Positions 31,873-41,052 are shown, counted from the first letter of the stretch. The stretch is DNA of 64,000 nucleotides from an uncultured Oscillibacter sp. (GCA_910576865.1 CAJTKE010000016.1:3726-67725); one strand, 5' to 3'. The notes: generated by a model not told the origin, from the sequence alone. Translations and numbers: made by a program.

Positions 31873-34800
31873 AGGAAATCCTGATTACCTCCTCGGCCCT
31901 GATTCTGGCCCTGCTGGCCCTCCGGCGGCTATTCCGGCGGACCCTGTCCCGCCGGGCCCAGTACGCCCTCTGGGGACTGGTGCTGCTGCGGCTTCTTGTT
32001 CCGGTGAACCTCCCGGCGGCGGGCTTCAGCCTGCTGACGGCGGCGAAGCCCGCCGCGGACCGGGTGGAGGCCCTTTACATCGCGCCGGACCGGATGACGA
32101 TTGGCCGGATGGATGGAGACTACGTCCGGGGCGTTCCCGACACGCCCAAAGCAGCCGTGGGGCCCGCCACACCGGACAACTCCCGGACCTTCCTCGACCG
32201 GGACGGCCAGGGAAACGAAGTGAAAATCACGGAGAACTACAAGCGGCAGATTCTCCTCTCGGACCTCCTGCCCCCCATCTGGTACGGCGGCATGGCGGTG
32301 ATGTCCTGCTGGCTGGTTCTCTCCAACCTGCTCTTCTGGCGGAAGCTCCGCGGGGTGAGAACGCCTTACCCTGTGGAGGGCTCCTCCCTCCCCGTTTATC
32401 TGGTGGAGTACGGCCTTCCCTCCCCCTGCCTCTTCGGGCTCCTCCGGCCCGCCGTCTATCTGACCCCCGCCGCCCTGCAAAGCCCCGACAGCCTCCGGCA
32501 CGTCCTGGCCCACGAGGAGACCCACGCCCGGCATCTGGACCCCCTCTGGTCCCTGCTCCGGGCGGTGTGCCTGACGGTCTACTGGTTCGACCCCCTGGTC
32601 TGGTGGGCGGCCCTGGCCTCCCGGACGGACTGTGAGCTGGCCTGTGACGAGGGGGCCCTCCGGCGTCTCGGGGAGGCGGAGCGGGTGCCCTATGGCCGGA
32701 CGCTGCTGTCACTCATCCCCGTGCGGAGGGTCCCGGCCAACCCCCTGCTCTCCGCCACCACCATGACGGCGGACAAGCGCCAGCTCAAGGACCGCGTCAC
32801 CCGTGTGGCGGAAAATCCGGTCTACCTGGGCCGGGCCCTCTTCGCCGCCGTGGCCCTGGCGGCGCTGGTGTGCGCCGTCACCTTCACCGGGGCCAAGAAG
32901 ACGGACCACTTCCGCGACGTGGACGAGGCCGTGGCCGCCCTGGCAGAGGAGCTGGGGGACGATTCCGCCGACTTTGGCGAGCGCCTGATGGTCTACACCC
33001 CGGAGAATCCGTCGGAGTTCTTTGACCTGGAAAAAGGAGAACTCCTCCGGGTCTACTGGGGGTCGGTCTACCTTCTGTCCTCCAACCTGGAAAAGCCCAT
33101 GGGCTGGCTCTGCTCCCTCTACCGGCTGGAGCCGGAGACGAACTACCTGCCCCGAAACGTGGAAATCCTCGGCAGCGACGGTCAATATGAATACGCCGTC
33201 AGCCGCCCCGACTGGGCCCCGGAGCTGAAGCGGGGCGAGACCACCGGCATGTCCCTGATGAACCAGGTGATCAGCCGCATCCAGGAGGCCGTTCTCTCCT
33301 GCGAGAGCCTGAAACAAGTGGCCCAGCCCGACTGGGACGCCGCCGTCACCATCCCCCTGGACGGCCTGGAGCCCTACGAGCCCCAGGAGGCGGAGGAGCT
33401 TCCCTTCCCCTACGGCTCACCGAATATGCTGGGGGGCCTGGAGGACCCGGACCACGTTCTGGGGGACTACGGCCTGATGTTCTTTGCGGGCGGGAACCCT
33501 GACATGGGCGGCGAGGTCTTCGCCGGGGTCCAGCACTTGGCCAGAAGCTCCTTCCCCACGCCCTTCTGGTCCTTCCGCCCCAGCGCGGGCGGGCGGTACA
33601 GCGCCTCCCTGTTCCGGGGCCTTCTGGGCCACGACGGGTTCTGCATCTCCCACGACTCCAACAGGCCCTCCGGGACCCGCGTCCATGAATACTACTACCT
33701 GAACGAGGAGGGCTGGCCCGTCTTCCTGGCCCAAGAGACGGGCTATCCCCAGCGGGCCGACCTGGACGGCGACGGCACGGACGAGCTGTTCTCCGGCGAC
33801 TTCAGCAGTTTCGTCTTTTACCGGGACGGAAAACTTTACCGGGCGAATCTGCGGCCCCTGCTGTGGACCGTCTGGCCCGTGGGCACCGACTTCCGCTTCG
33901 ACGGCTGGGACCCCGCCACGCGCTCCATGTCCTTCCGGGCCCGCGAGCCTCACACCCTGTCCTATCAGTACCGGACGCTGTCCTTCGATGGGGAGAACCT
34001 TCTGATCTGCGGCGACCAGCGTCACTTCACGGACGACATCGCCCAGTGGCCGGACGACGATTTTGTCATCAAGGACGCCGCCCTGACGGCGGTGGAGGAG
34101 CAGTTCCACGCCTCCCGTATGTCCGGCTCGGCATTGGCGTTCTACGACGACTGGCGGATCACCAGCCTCGGCGCGAACTTTGATGGACTGGAGGTGGATG
34201 GGAAGAGGTACGCCTTCCGGCAGGTCTCCTATGAGTTCCACACGCCGGAGCTGGGCGAGAGTCCCCAGGACCACTGGGCCGCCCCCTCCTCCGAGAATCT
34301 CTATCTGATGTTCCAGATTCCCTCGCAGGGCTCTCAGGACATGATTTCCCTTTCGGACTTCGTGTACCTCTGCCACTTCCAGCAGGAGGGCAGGCTCACC
34401 CTCTCCGAGGAGCTGGTCCGGGAAAAGCTCCGGGAGATGCCGTCCTCGGACATCATCTACCTGGGCACCGCCACCCTGAAAGCGGAGAGCCCCGTTCTCC
34501 CCGCCGCCGACCTTGTCCAGGCGGCGATGGACCATCTGATGGAGGCGGACAGCGTCAACCTGAACCTGCTGGTCCCGGAGGGCGGCGGGCGGTACGACGT
34601 GGACCCCCAGGATGGGAATGGGCCCAACCGGGCCCATGGCCTCGTCTCCGATTTTGACTGGAGCTACGCCGAAGACCCCGGGGACATGCCCGCCGAGTCC
34701 CTGCTGCTCATGAGCCCCGGAGGAGACCTAAGCCTCCGCTTCTGGCCGGAGAGCGGCCTGGTCCTGCTCAACGCCCGCCAATCCGCCCATCAGGAATCCG

Positions 34801-35315
34801 TCTGGCTTCGGGCGGAACCCAACGGCAACCCGGAGTGGGTCACCACCATCGGCGTTTTCGACTTTATACGCCTCTGGTACGATGAGGCGGAGCTGGCGGG
34901 CCTGTACTCCACCGTCCGCGTCACAGGACGGGACCTGACCCGGGAGAGAATTGTCCAGCTGTGGGCGGACGCCTACGAGGGGGCCATGCTGGAAGCCACC
35001 CCCGGCAGCCGGTACGCCTGCACCTACGTGCGGAATCAGAACATCTGGTTCCCGGACTGGCTGGACGAGCTGACGGAGGAGGAGCTGGAGAGCTTTTACC
35101 CGGAGAACACCAAGGGTCATGAGCGCTTCGCCTTCGCCTATTCCACAGTGTTCGTCCCCGAAAACGACGAGGCGCTGCACTGGCTGATGGCGGGCAACAC
35201 CGGTTCCTACGAGGGCGGCGACGCGCCCGAGGGGGCCCAGATATACAGCCACTGCGGCTACATGTACCTCACAGACGAGGGCTGGCGCTGCGACGGCGTG
35301 GGAACTGGATGGTGA
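31869..35315 (+). CDS. BlaR1-like M56 family metallopeptidase with very large C-terminal region
   Basis: 1148 aa, roughly twice the usual BlaR1 length. Residues 1-330 are the M56 membrane metalloprotease: N-terminal spans, HEETH zinc motif at 215-219, 'RTDCELACDEGALRRLG' and a last span near 320-340. Beyond it lie about 800 presumably extracytoplasmic residues rich in acidic and aromatic residues, with a calcium-loop-like 'DLDGDGTDELFSGDFSS' near residue 635. I see no SxxK/KTG penicillin-binding set, so the sensed signal is probably not a classical beta-lactam. Terminator downstream. Confidence 0.83.
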   Translation: MKEILITSSALILALLALRRLFRRTLSRRAQYALWGLVLLRLLVPVNLPAAGFSLLTAAKPAADRVEALYIAPDRMTIGRMDGDYVRGVPDTPKAAVGPATPDNSRTFLDRDGQGNEVKITENYKRQILLSDLLPPIWYGGMAVMSCWLVLSNLLFWRKLRGVRTPYPVEGSSLPVYLVEYGLPSPCLFGLLRPAVYLTPAALQSPDSLRHVLAHEETHARHLDPLWSLLRAVCLTVYWFDPLVWWAALASRTDCELACDEGALRRLGEAERVPYGRTLLSLIPVRRVPANPLLSATTMTADKRQLKDRVTRVAENPVYLGRALFAAVALAALVCAVTFTGAKKTDHFRDVDEAVAALAEELGDDSADFGERLMVYTPENPSEFFDLEKGELLRVYWGSVYLLSSNLEKPMGWLCSLYRLEPETNYLPRNVEILGSDGQYEYAVSRPDWAPELKRGETTGMSLMNQVISRIQEAVLSCESLKQVAQPDWDAAVTIPLDGLEPYEPQEAEELPFPYGSPNMLGGLEDPDHVLGDYGLMFFAGGNPDMGGEVFAGVQHLARSSFPTPFWSFRPSAGGRYSASLFRGLLGHDGFCISHDSNRPSGTRVHEYYYLNEEGWPVFLAQETGYPQRADLDGDGTDELFSGDFSSFVFYRDGKLYRANLRPLLWTVWPVGTDFRFDGWDPATRSMSFRAREPHTLSYQYRTLSFDGENLLICGDQRHFTDDIAQWPDDDFVIKDAALTAVEEQFHASRMSGSALAFYDDWRITSLGANFDGLEVDGKRYAFRQVSYEFHTPELGESPQDHWAAPSSENLYLMFQIPSQGSQDMISLSDFVYLCHFQQEGRLTLSEELVREKLREMPSSDIIYLGTATLKAESPVLPAADLVQAAMDHLMEADSVNLNLLVPEGGGRYDVDPQDGNGPNRAHGLVSDFDWSYAEDPGDMPAESLLLMSPGGDLSLRFWPESGLVLLNARQSAHQESVWLRAEPNGNPEWVTTIGVFDFIRLWYDEAELAGLYSTVRVTGRDLTRERIVQLWADAYEGAMLEATPGSRYACTYVRNQNIWFPDWLDELTEEELESFYPENTKGHERFAFAYSTVFVPENDEALHWLMAGNTGSYEGGDAPEGAQIYSHCGYMYLTDEGWRCDGVGTGW

Positions 35316-35322
35316 AAAATGG

Positions 35323-35362
35323 CGGCGGCAACGGAAAATCTCCGTTGCCGTCGCTTCGTTTT
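35323..35362 (+). terminator. Terminator of the blaI-M56 operon
   Basis: A stem CGGCAACGGA with TCCGTTGCCG (35326-35335 with 35341-35350) followed by TTCGTTTT. A second inverted repeat (AGTGACTTTTCTT type, near 35401-35430) faces the convergent yjbQ gene. Confidence 0.7.
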
Positions 35363-35425
35363 GGTCAATCACCGGACTATCAGAGCGCAATAAAGTTCTT
35401 TTGGTGACTTTTCTTTTAAGAAAAG

Positions 35426-35878
35426 TCACTCTCCCATCACCTGAAACACGATGTCTCGCACCCGGTTTCTCGTGTCGCACTCCACCAGGGTCAGATTCTG
35501 CCAGGGCCCCACGGTAATCTTCCCGTCCACAAAGGGCACGGTGATGAAGGGGGACAGCAACGCCGCCTTGATGTGGGAGGAGCCGTTGTCGTCGTGCCAG
35601 GTCTCGTGGTGCCAGTAGGGCACCACGTGCCCCTGCTCGTCCAGGTAGGGGGAGAACACGTCCAGGGCCGCTTTCAGGTCGTGATTCACCATGCCCGGCT
35701 CGAACTCCAGGGTGGTCAGCCCCGCCACGCCGCCGGTGGTGAAGCCCGTCACCGTCCCGGCGGAGATGCCTTGCTCCCGGCACGCCGCCGTCACCGCGTG
35801 CTGGAAATCCTCCGTCACGTCGATCATGCCCATATGGGCCCTGGTCTGATAGGTCTTCTTCTCCGTATAAACCGCCAT
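35426..35878 (-). CDS. yjbQ: YjbQ family protein (UPF0047)
   Basis: 150 aa. 'GGVAGLTTLEFEPGM' and 'VPYWHHETWHDDNGSSHIKA' with clustered His residues are the family signature. YjbQ is annotated as a secondary thiamine-phosphate synthase from complementation data; the physiological role is not settled. Divergent from a nitrilase with a shared inverted-repeat site between. Confidence 0.9.
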   Translation of the reverse strand: MAVYTEKKTYQTRAHMGMIDVTEDFQHAVTAACREQGISAGTVTGFTTGGVAGLTTLEFEPGMVNHDLKAALDVFSPYLDEQGHVVPYWHHETWHDDNGSSHIKAALLSPFITVPFVDGKITVGPWQNLTLVECDTRNRVRDIVFQVMGE

Positions 35879-35908
35879 GATTCGGCCTCCTCAAATCGTT
35901 TTTTTGTA

Positions 35909-35936
35909 TTGTAACACGGTGCGGGCCGTGATACAA
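35909..35936. promoter_or_regulatory. Inverted repeat in the yjbQ/nitrilase divergent region
   Basis: TTGTAACACGG (35909-35919) and CCGTGATACAA (35926-35936) match at 10 of 11 positions around a 6-base centre. A likely operator controlling one or both divergent genes. Confidence 0.6.
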
Positions 35937-35974
35937 TCCATTTATGAAATTCAAATGAAGAGGGGGATTTGCCT

Positions 35975-36790
35975 ATGCGTGCCGCGCTGATTCAAATGCC
36001 GGTGACCGAAGACAAAGGGAAAAACATCGAGACCGCCTGCCGCCGCCTCCAGGAGGCCAAGGCCCGGGGGGCGGACATCGCCGTGCTGCCCGAGATGTTC
36101 TGCTGCCCCTATGACAACGCCTGCTTCCGCTCCTACGGCGAGGCGGAGGGCGGCGAGGCCCGGCGGGCCCTGTCCGGCATGGCGGCGGAGCTGGAGCTGT
36201 ACGTGGTGGGCGGGTCCCTGCCGGAGCTGGAGGGGGACCGGGTCTACAACACCAGCTTCGTCTACGGGCGGAAGGGGGAGCTCCTGGCCCGGCACCGGAA
36301 GGTCCACCTCTTCGACATCGACGTGGAAGGGGGCCAGCGCTTCAAGGAGTCGGACACCCTCTCCCCGGGAAACGCCGTCACCACCTTCGAGACGGAGTTC
36401 GGCACCATGGGCCTGTGCGTCTGTTTCGACTTCCGGTTTGAGGAGCTGGCCCGGTGCATGTGCCTCCGGGGGGCCAGGTGCATTTTTGTCCCCGCCGCCT
36501 TCAACATGACCACCGGCCCCGCCCACTGGGAACTCCTCTTCCGCCAGCGGGCGGTGGACAACCAGTGCTTCACCGTGGGGGTCTCCCCCGCCCGGGACGA
36601 GACGGCCTCCTATGTGGCCTACGGCCACTCCATCGCCGTGGACCCCTGGGGCTCCGTCCTCCGGCAGGCCGGCAGCGGCGAGGCCACGCTGTACGCCGAC
36701 CTGGACCTCCGCCGGGTGGACGCCATCCGCCGCCAGCTCCCCATCCTCTCCGCCCGCCGGGAGGACCTGTACGAGGTCCGGGAGCTGTGA
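35975..36790 (+). CDS. Carbon-nitrogen hydrolase (nitrilase superfamily, omega-amidase-like)
   Basis: 271 aa. The catalytic triad is visible as Glu in 'AVLPEMFCCPY', Lys in 'HRKVHLFDID' and Cys in 'GLCVCFDFRFEELAR'. It most resembles the omega-amidase/NIT2 branch, which hydrolyses small amides; the substrate is not proven. Start at ATG 35975 behind GAGGGGG. It overlaps the alkyltransferase gene by 4 bases. Confidence 0.9.
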   Translation: MRAALIQMPVTEDKGKNIETACRRLQEAKARGADIAVLPEMFCCPYDNACFRSYGEAEGGEARRALSGMAAELELYVVGGSLPELEGDRVYNTSFVYGRKGELLARHRKVHLFDIDVEGGQRFKESDTLSPGNAVTTFETEFGTMGLCVCFDFRFEELARCMCLRGARCIFVPAAFNMTTGPAHWELLFRQRAVDNQCFTVGVSPARDETASYVAYGHSIAVDPWGSVLRQAGSGEATLYADLDLRRVDAIRRQLPILSARREDLYEVREL

Positions 36791-37107
36791 GCGTCTTCGC
36801 CGCTTACCTGGACATCGTCCGCCGGATTCCCCCCGGAAGGGTCGCCACCTACGGCCAGATCGCCCGCCTGGCGGGGATGCCCCGCTGCGCCCGGACGGTG
36901 GGCTACGCCGTGGCGGGGTGCCGGGACGCCTCTGTTCCCTGCCACCGGGTGGTGGACCGCTTCGGCGGCACCAAGGCTGTCTTCGACGTTCACGCCCCCG
37001 GGACCCAGCGGGCCCTGCTGGAGGCGGAGGGCGTGATCTTCCGGCCCGACGGCACGGTGGATTTGGAGCGGTGCCGGTGGGACCCCTTGCAGGACAAAAA
37101 CGCGTGA
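36787..37107 (+). CDS. MGMT family protein (alkyltransferase-like)
   Basis: 106 aa single DNA-binding/transferase domain of the O6-alkylguanine-DNA alkyltransferase family. 'RVATYGQIARLAG' and the active-site 'VPCHRVVDRFGG' retain the Cys acceptor, unlike ATL proteins where it is replaced. The short length without an N-terminal domain is like YbaZ/Atl1-size members. Start is GTG at 36787, overlapping the nitrilase stop. Its last residues and stop lie in the terminator stem. Confidence 0.88.
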   Translation: MSVFAAYLDIVRRIPPGRVATYGQIARLAGMPRCARTVGYAVAGCRDASVPCHRVVDRFGGTKAVFDVHAPGTQRALLEAEGVIFRPDGTVDLERCRWDPLQDKNA

Positions 37108-37132
37108 AGGGAGTTTCCCCTCACGCGTTTTT
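37096..37132. terminator. Bidirectional terminator between MGMT-like gene and tsaD
   Basis: A 16-bp stem with one mismatch (AAAAACGCGTGAAGGG with CCCCTCACGCGTTTTT) and a 5-base loop. A-run and T-run flank it, so it can work both ways. Each arm encodes the final residues and TGA stop of one convergent gene. Confidence 0.88.
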
Positions 37133-38143
37133 CTGCTCTTCGGAAATATCCCTGGTGGCGTAGGCGTTCAACTCCATTCCCGCCGTATGGCCTGCCAGAT
37201 ATTCGTAATAGCCCTGGGCGGCGATCATGGCCCCGTTGTCCCCGCACAGGCGCAGGGGCGGCAGGTAGAGCCTGATTCCCTCCTCCCGGCAGGCCCGCTC
37301 CAGGTCCGCCCGGATGACGGAGTTCGCCGCCACGCCTCCGGCGGCCACGACGGTCTTCCGCCCCGCCAGCCTCGCCGCTTCCATGGCGCGGGGCACCAGG
37401 GCGTCGCTGACGGCCTGGGAAAAATCCCGGGCCAGGGCCGCCCGGTCCAAGGGCTCCCCCACCTGCTCCGCGTGGTGGGCCAGATTCACCACCGCCGTCT
37501 TCAATCCGGAGAAGCTCATATCCAGGGGCGCGCCGTCCACGTGGGCCTGGGGCAGCTGGTACACGCCGCCCCGGGACTGCCGGGCCAAATTGTCGATGGG
37601 CTTCCCGCCGGGATAGCTGAGACCCAGGACCCGGGCCGCCTTGTCAAAGCACTCCCCCGCCGCGTCGTCCCGGGTGCCTCCCAGGATCCGCATGTCCGTG
37701 TAACCCGCCACGTCGATCAGCAGGGTGTTCCCCCCAGAGATGGCCAGGGCCAGGAAGGGGGGCTCCAGCTCGGGAAAGGCCAGATAATTGGCGGCGATAT
37801 GGCCCCGGATGTGGTGGACGGGAATCAGGGGCACCCCCAGACCCAGGGCGGCGGACTTGGCGAAGCTCAGTCCCACCAGCACCGCGCCGATGAGCCCCGG
37901 CGCATAGGTCACCGCCACGGCGTCGATGTCGGAGCGCCTGCAGCCCGCGTCCGCCAGGGCCTTGTCCGTCAGGGCGGCGATGGCCTCCACGTGCTTCCGG
38001 GAGGCGATTTCCGGCACCACGCCGCCGTAGAGGGCGTGAATCTCCACCTGGGAGGCGATGGCGTCGGACAGCACGGTCCGGCCGTCCTCCACCACCGCAA
38101 CGGCGGTCTCGTCGCAGGAGGATTCAAAGCCTAGAATTTTCAT
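37121..38143 (-). CDS. tsaD: tRNA N6-adenosine threonylcarbamoyltransferase
   Basis: 340 aa, catalytic subunit that installs t6A37 on ANN-decoding tRNAs. 'GFESSCDETAVAVVEDG' (N-terminal ASKHA motif), the metal-binding 'HHIRGHIAAN' and 'GGVAANSVIR' are diagnostic. Last gene of the operon that begins with polA; partners TsaB, TsaC and TsaE are not in the window. Confidence 0.97.
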   Translation of the reverse strand: MKILGFESSCDETAVAVVEDGRTVLSDAIASQVEIHALYGGVVPEIASRKHVEAIAALTDKALADAGCRRSDIDAVAVTYAPGLIGAVLVGLSFAKSAALGLGVPLIPVHHIRGHIAANYLAFPELEPPFLALAISGGNTLLIDVAGYTDMRILGGTRDDAAGECFDKAARVLGLSYPGGKPIDNLARQSRGGVYQLPQAHVDGAPLDMSFSGLKTAVVNLAHHAEQVGEPLDRAALARDFSQAVSDALVPRAMEAARLAGRKTVVAAGGVAANSVIRADLERACREEGIRLYLPPLRLCGDNGAMIAAQGYYEYLAGHTAGMELNAYATRDISEEQKNA

Positions 38144-38154
38144 GGTCTCCCTCC

Positions 38155-38751
38155 TCAGTCCTCATTCCAGGGCACCTGTAAGACGGGTCCCGCCGCCGGG
38201 TCCCGGGGAATGCGGACATAGCGGTCGTACTTCTCCTTGGGAAAGCGGTTTTGATAGATAAACCGGTTCTCCTCCATCAGCCGCCCGTCCGGAACGGGCC
38301 CCTCCGAGAGGTACAGGGTCTTGTAGTGGGCGCCGAACACGTCCGTGTCATAACCGGCGGTCCGCAGGCCGCAGCGGGCGTAGAAACCCAGACGGCGCTC
38401 CGCCATTTCCGGGTCCGGGGCGTGAACCGGGGCCTCGCTCTCCACCAGGATCACGGTTCCCGGCTCCGCCTCCCGGAGGAGCTCCAGCATCAGAGCTCCC
38501 GCGCCGCCGTTCCGGCGGCTCTCCGTCACGCAGAGGTAGTCCAGCAGCGCCCAGCCGGGGCGGCCCAGCCAGAGGAAGCACGCCCCCGCGATCTCCTCCC
38601 CGTCGAAGAGGCACCAGGGCCGGTAGCAGCCGTCCCGGCACATGGCCTGAATATTCTCCAGGGGCTTCAGCTCCGCCGGGGGGAAGGAGGGCTTCAGATC
38701 CCGTTCATAGACCATGGCCACCTGCGACCGTGAGGCCAGTTTCAGTTTCAT
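38155..38751 (-). CDS. GNAT family N-acetyltransferase
   Basis: 198 aa. The acetyl-CoA region is visible as 'LLDYLCVTESRRNGGAGALMLELL' (about residues 68-92). A C-terminal extension (residues 150-198) is not typical of minimal GNAT domains. Substrate unknown. Start overlaps the rimI stop by 4 bases. Confidence 0.82.
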   Translation of the reverse strand: MKLKLASRSQVAMVYERDLKPSFPPAELKPLENIQAMCRDGCYRPWCLFDGEEIAGACFLWLGRPGWALLDYLCVTESRRNGGAGALMLELLREAEPGTVILVESEAPVHAPDPEMAERRLGFYARCGLRTAGYDTDVFGAHYKTLYLSEGPVPDGRLMEENRFIYQNRFPKEKYDRYVRIPRDPAAGPVLQVPWNED

Positions 38752-39227
38752 TTGTCATCCTCCTGTTCCCCGGTGAGGTCCAGAGTCATGATGACCGCGT
38801 CCTCCCGGGGGTGCTCATAGTAGTTCTTCCGCCGCCCCACGCCCCGGAAGCCCCGGCTTCCGTACAGGGCGATGGCGGGGTAGTTGGAGGCCCGGACCTC
38901 CAGGGTCAGAAAGGCCAGCCGGTTCCCCCGGGCGAAGTTCAGAAAGACCTCCAGCAGCTGCCCCGCCACGCCCCGGCGGCGGCAGTCCGGCCGGACGGCC
39001 ACATTCAGAATATAGCCCTCGTCCAGCACCACCTGGAGTCCCGCGTAGCCCGCCACGGCCCCCTGCCCGTCCAGGGCCACCAGGAAAGCCGCCAGGTCGT
39101 TTTCCAGCTCCTCTTTCAGCATGTTCCGGGACCAAGGGTCCGGGAAGCAGACCCGTTCCAGCTCCGCCACCTCGTCCAGATGGTCCCCGTTCATGGGGAC
39201 GATTTGAACCTTCATACTCTGTTCCAT
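38748..39227 (-). CDS. rimI: Ribosomal protein alanine N-acetyltransferase RimI
   Basis: 159 aa GNAT enzyme. 'CFPDPWSRNMLKEEL' and 'ILNVAVRPDCRRRGVAGQLL' are RimI hallmarks, and 'LEVRASNYPAIALYGSRGF' matches its C-terminal half. It lies close to tsaD, as rimI commonly does. ATG behind GGAAGGAG. Confidence 0.9.
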   Translation of the reverse strand: MEQSMKVQIVPMNGDHLDEVAELERVCFPDPWSRNMLKEELENDLAAFLVALDGQGAVAGYAGLQVVLDEGYILNVAVRPDCRRRGVAGQLLEVFLNFARGNRLAFLTLEVRASNYPAIALYGSRGFRGVGRRKNYYEHPREDAVIMTLDLTGEQEDDK

Positions 39228-39239
39228 AAACGCTCCTTC

Positions 39240-40088
39240 CTACGCTTCCTCCCGGCTGTAGAGCCCGATGCCCAGCAGAATCAGCGTCCCGCCGAACACC
39301 ACCAGAACGCCGGGCCGCTCCCTGAAGAGGAGCAGCCCCCACACGGAGGCCAGCACCGGCTCCAGCAGATTCGCCGTGGAAATAAAGGCCGGGGGCAGGT
39401 ACTTCAGGCCCCAGCTGAATACGCTGTGGCCCAGCAGCGTGCAGAATACCGCCATCCCCAGGCCCGCCAGCAGATTGACCGGGCCCCAGCCTATGAGGGC
39501 CTGTCCTCCCGCCAGGGCAGCGGCCAGCACCGTCCCCGCCGCCGAGGTATAGACCAAGGTTGTGTACACCGTGGTGGAGAGGGTCCTCCGGCAGACGGCC
39601 CCCAGCATGGTATAGACCGCCATGCACACGGACCCCGTCAGGGCGAACAGGTTCCCCCGGAGGGCGGTTTCTCCTCCCCCGGCGTCCGCCAGGGCCACCG
39701 CCACACTGCCGCCGAAAGCCAGCAGCACCGCCAGCCACGCCCGGCGGCTGAGCCTTTTTCGCAGAACCAGCACCGAGGCCAGGGCCACGAACAAAACCTC
39801 CGTATCCACCAGCACCACCGCCGCCGCGATGGAGGTCCGGCGGAGGGACTCGAAATAGCAGGAAAAGTGGACCCCCAGAAAGGCCCCGCTGAGGAGGCTC
39901 AGCCCCAGCTCCCGCCGCCCCAGGGCCCGGAATTCCCCCCGCCGGGCAAGGGCCAGGGGGAGGAGCAGCAGGGCCGAGAAGGCCATGCGGTAAAAGGCCA
40001 GCACCAGGGACGGGGCCGTGGACCAGCGGACGAACACGGCGGACAGGGACACCCCCGCCACGCCCAAAAGCACAATCAGCCGTTTCAC
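39240..40088 (-). CDS. DMT/EamA family transporter
   Basis: 282 aa with about ten membrane spans in two EamA repeats. The C-terminal half ends with 'LLEPVLASVWGLLLFRERP', the usual EamA signature. Exported metabolite unknown. Coupled to the upstream P-loop gene by ATGA overlap. Confidence 0.87.
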   Translation of the reverse strand: MKRLIVLLGVAGVSLSAVFVRWSTAPSLVLAFYRMAFSALLLLPLALARRGEFRALGRRELGLSLLSGAFLGVHFSCYFESLRRTSIAAAVVLVDTEVLFVALASVLVLRKRLSRRAWLAVLLAFGGSVAVALADAGGGETALRGNLFALTGSVCMAVYTMLGAVCRRTLSTTVYTTLVYTSAAGTVLAAALAGGQALIGWGPVNLLAGLGMAVFCTLLGHSVFSWGLKYLPPAFISTANLLEPVLASVWGLLLFRERPGVLVVFGGTLILLGIGLYSREEA

Positions 40089-40582
40089 GCCATCGCCTCC
40101 AGCCGCGCCGCGGCCTCCTCCGGCGTCAGCTCGGAGACGTCCAGCTTCTTCGTGTTCAGCGCGCCGTACAGCGGCAAATAGGAAAGGCTCCGCTCCAGAG
40201 CCCCCGGGTCCCGCCGCCCCGCCCGGATATCCGATTCAATCCGGGCGGTCAGAGCCTCCGGCGAGGCAGTCAGGGACACGGCCCGGAGCTCACAGTCTCC
40301 CAGGTCCAGGCGGGACAGGAGGCCGTCCAAAATTGCCTGCTGATGGAGTACCCAGCAGAAAATCACATGGTCATAGGCGGAGCAGCGGAGGAAATTGTTC
40401 AGCAGGAAGCAGATGTTTTCCGTCACCATGGCCTTCGTCTCCTCCGTCACCTGGAAGGGATTCGCGTCCCAGCACCAGTCCCCGTCCAGGAAGACGCTCC
40501 GGTCCAGCCGCTTCTGGAGCTCCCGGCAGACGGTGGTCTTGCCCACGCCCATGGGACCGCCGATGAGATATAAATGCTTCAC
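40085..40582 (-). CDS. P-loop ATPase/kinase-like protein
   Basis: 165 aa. Walker A 'GGPMGVGKTT' at residues 7-16, then 'VFLDGDWCWDANPF' in the nucleoside/sugar-kinase-like position. Start is GTG at 40582 with GAGAGG about 7 bases upstream. It resembles small AAA_33/zeta-type or shikimate-kinase-like proteins; substrate unknown. Coupled to neighbours on both sides by 4-base overlaps. Confidence 0.75.
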   Translation of the reverse strand: MKHLYLIGGPMGVGKTTVCRELQKRLDRSVFLDGDWCWDANPFQVTEETKAMVTENICFLLNNFLRCSAYDHVIFCWVLHQQAILDGLLSRLDLGDCELRAVSLTASPEALTARIESDIRAGRRDPGALERSLSYLPLYGALNTKKLDVSELTPEEAAARLEAMA

Positions 40583-41052
40583 GCCGCCGCCTCTCTTCTG
40601 TATCCCAAATGAATCCCGATATGCCCAATTCCCAAAACCACAACCCCCGGCAGCATCCACCAAACACGCCCGTAAATCCCCAGCAGGAAAAACGCCGCTA
40701 CCGGCAAACTGGCTCCCGCCACGGGGACTCCCAGGAGGCCGGCAGTGAAGTCCGCCATGGTCCGGGGGCTCCGGAAGTACCGGGCCCACCAGATCTCATA
40801 AAGGCCCATCAGCGCCGCCGCCCCCGCCAGCCACCAGGACCAGACGGACCAGGGCCTCAACGCGATGCCCCGGCTCAGCAGGGCTCCGCTGGTGACCCAG
40901 ACCTGTCCGATCCGCTCCAGCAGGGTCAGGCGGCGGTCCTCCCGGGAGGGGGCGTAACCCTGGGGCTTCCGGCGGGTCCAGAGGAGGTTCGGCACCGTCA
41001 GCGCCAGCAGGAACAGAGCCCCCAGCCAGGAAAACCCGAGGTACTCCGTCAT
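40579..41052 (-). CDS. Small integral membrane protein, unknown
   Basis: 157 aa with about four membrane spans ('LGALFLLALTVPNLLW', 'WSVWSWWLAGAAALMGLYEIWW' and two near the C-terminus). No recognised domain. Start at ATG 41052, overlapping the polA stop by 4 bases. Confidence 0.7.
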   Translation of the reverse strand: MTEYLGFSWLGALFLLALTVPNLLWTRRKPQGYAPSREDRRLTLLERIGQVWVTSGALLSRGIALRPWSVWSWWLAGAAALMGLYEIWWARYFRSPRTMADFTAGLLGVPVAGASLPVAAFFLLGIYGRVWWMLPGVVVLGIGHIGIHLGYRREAAA

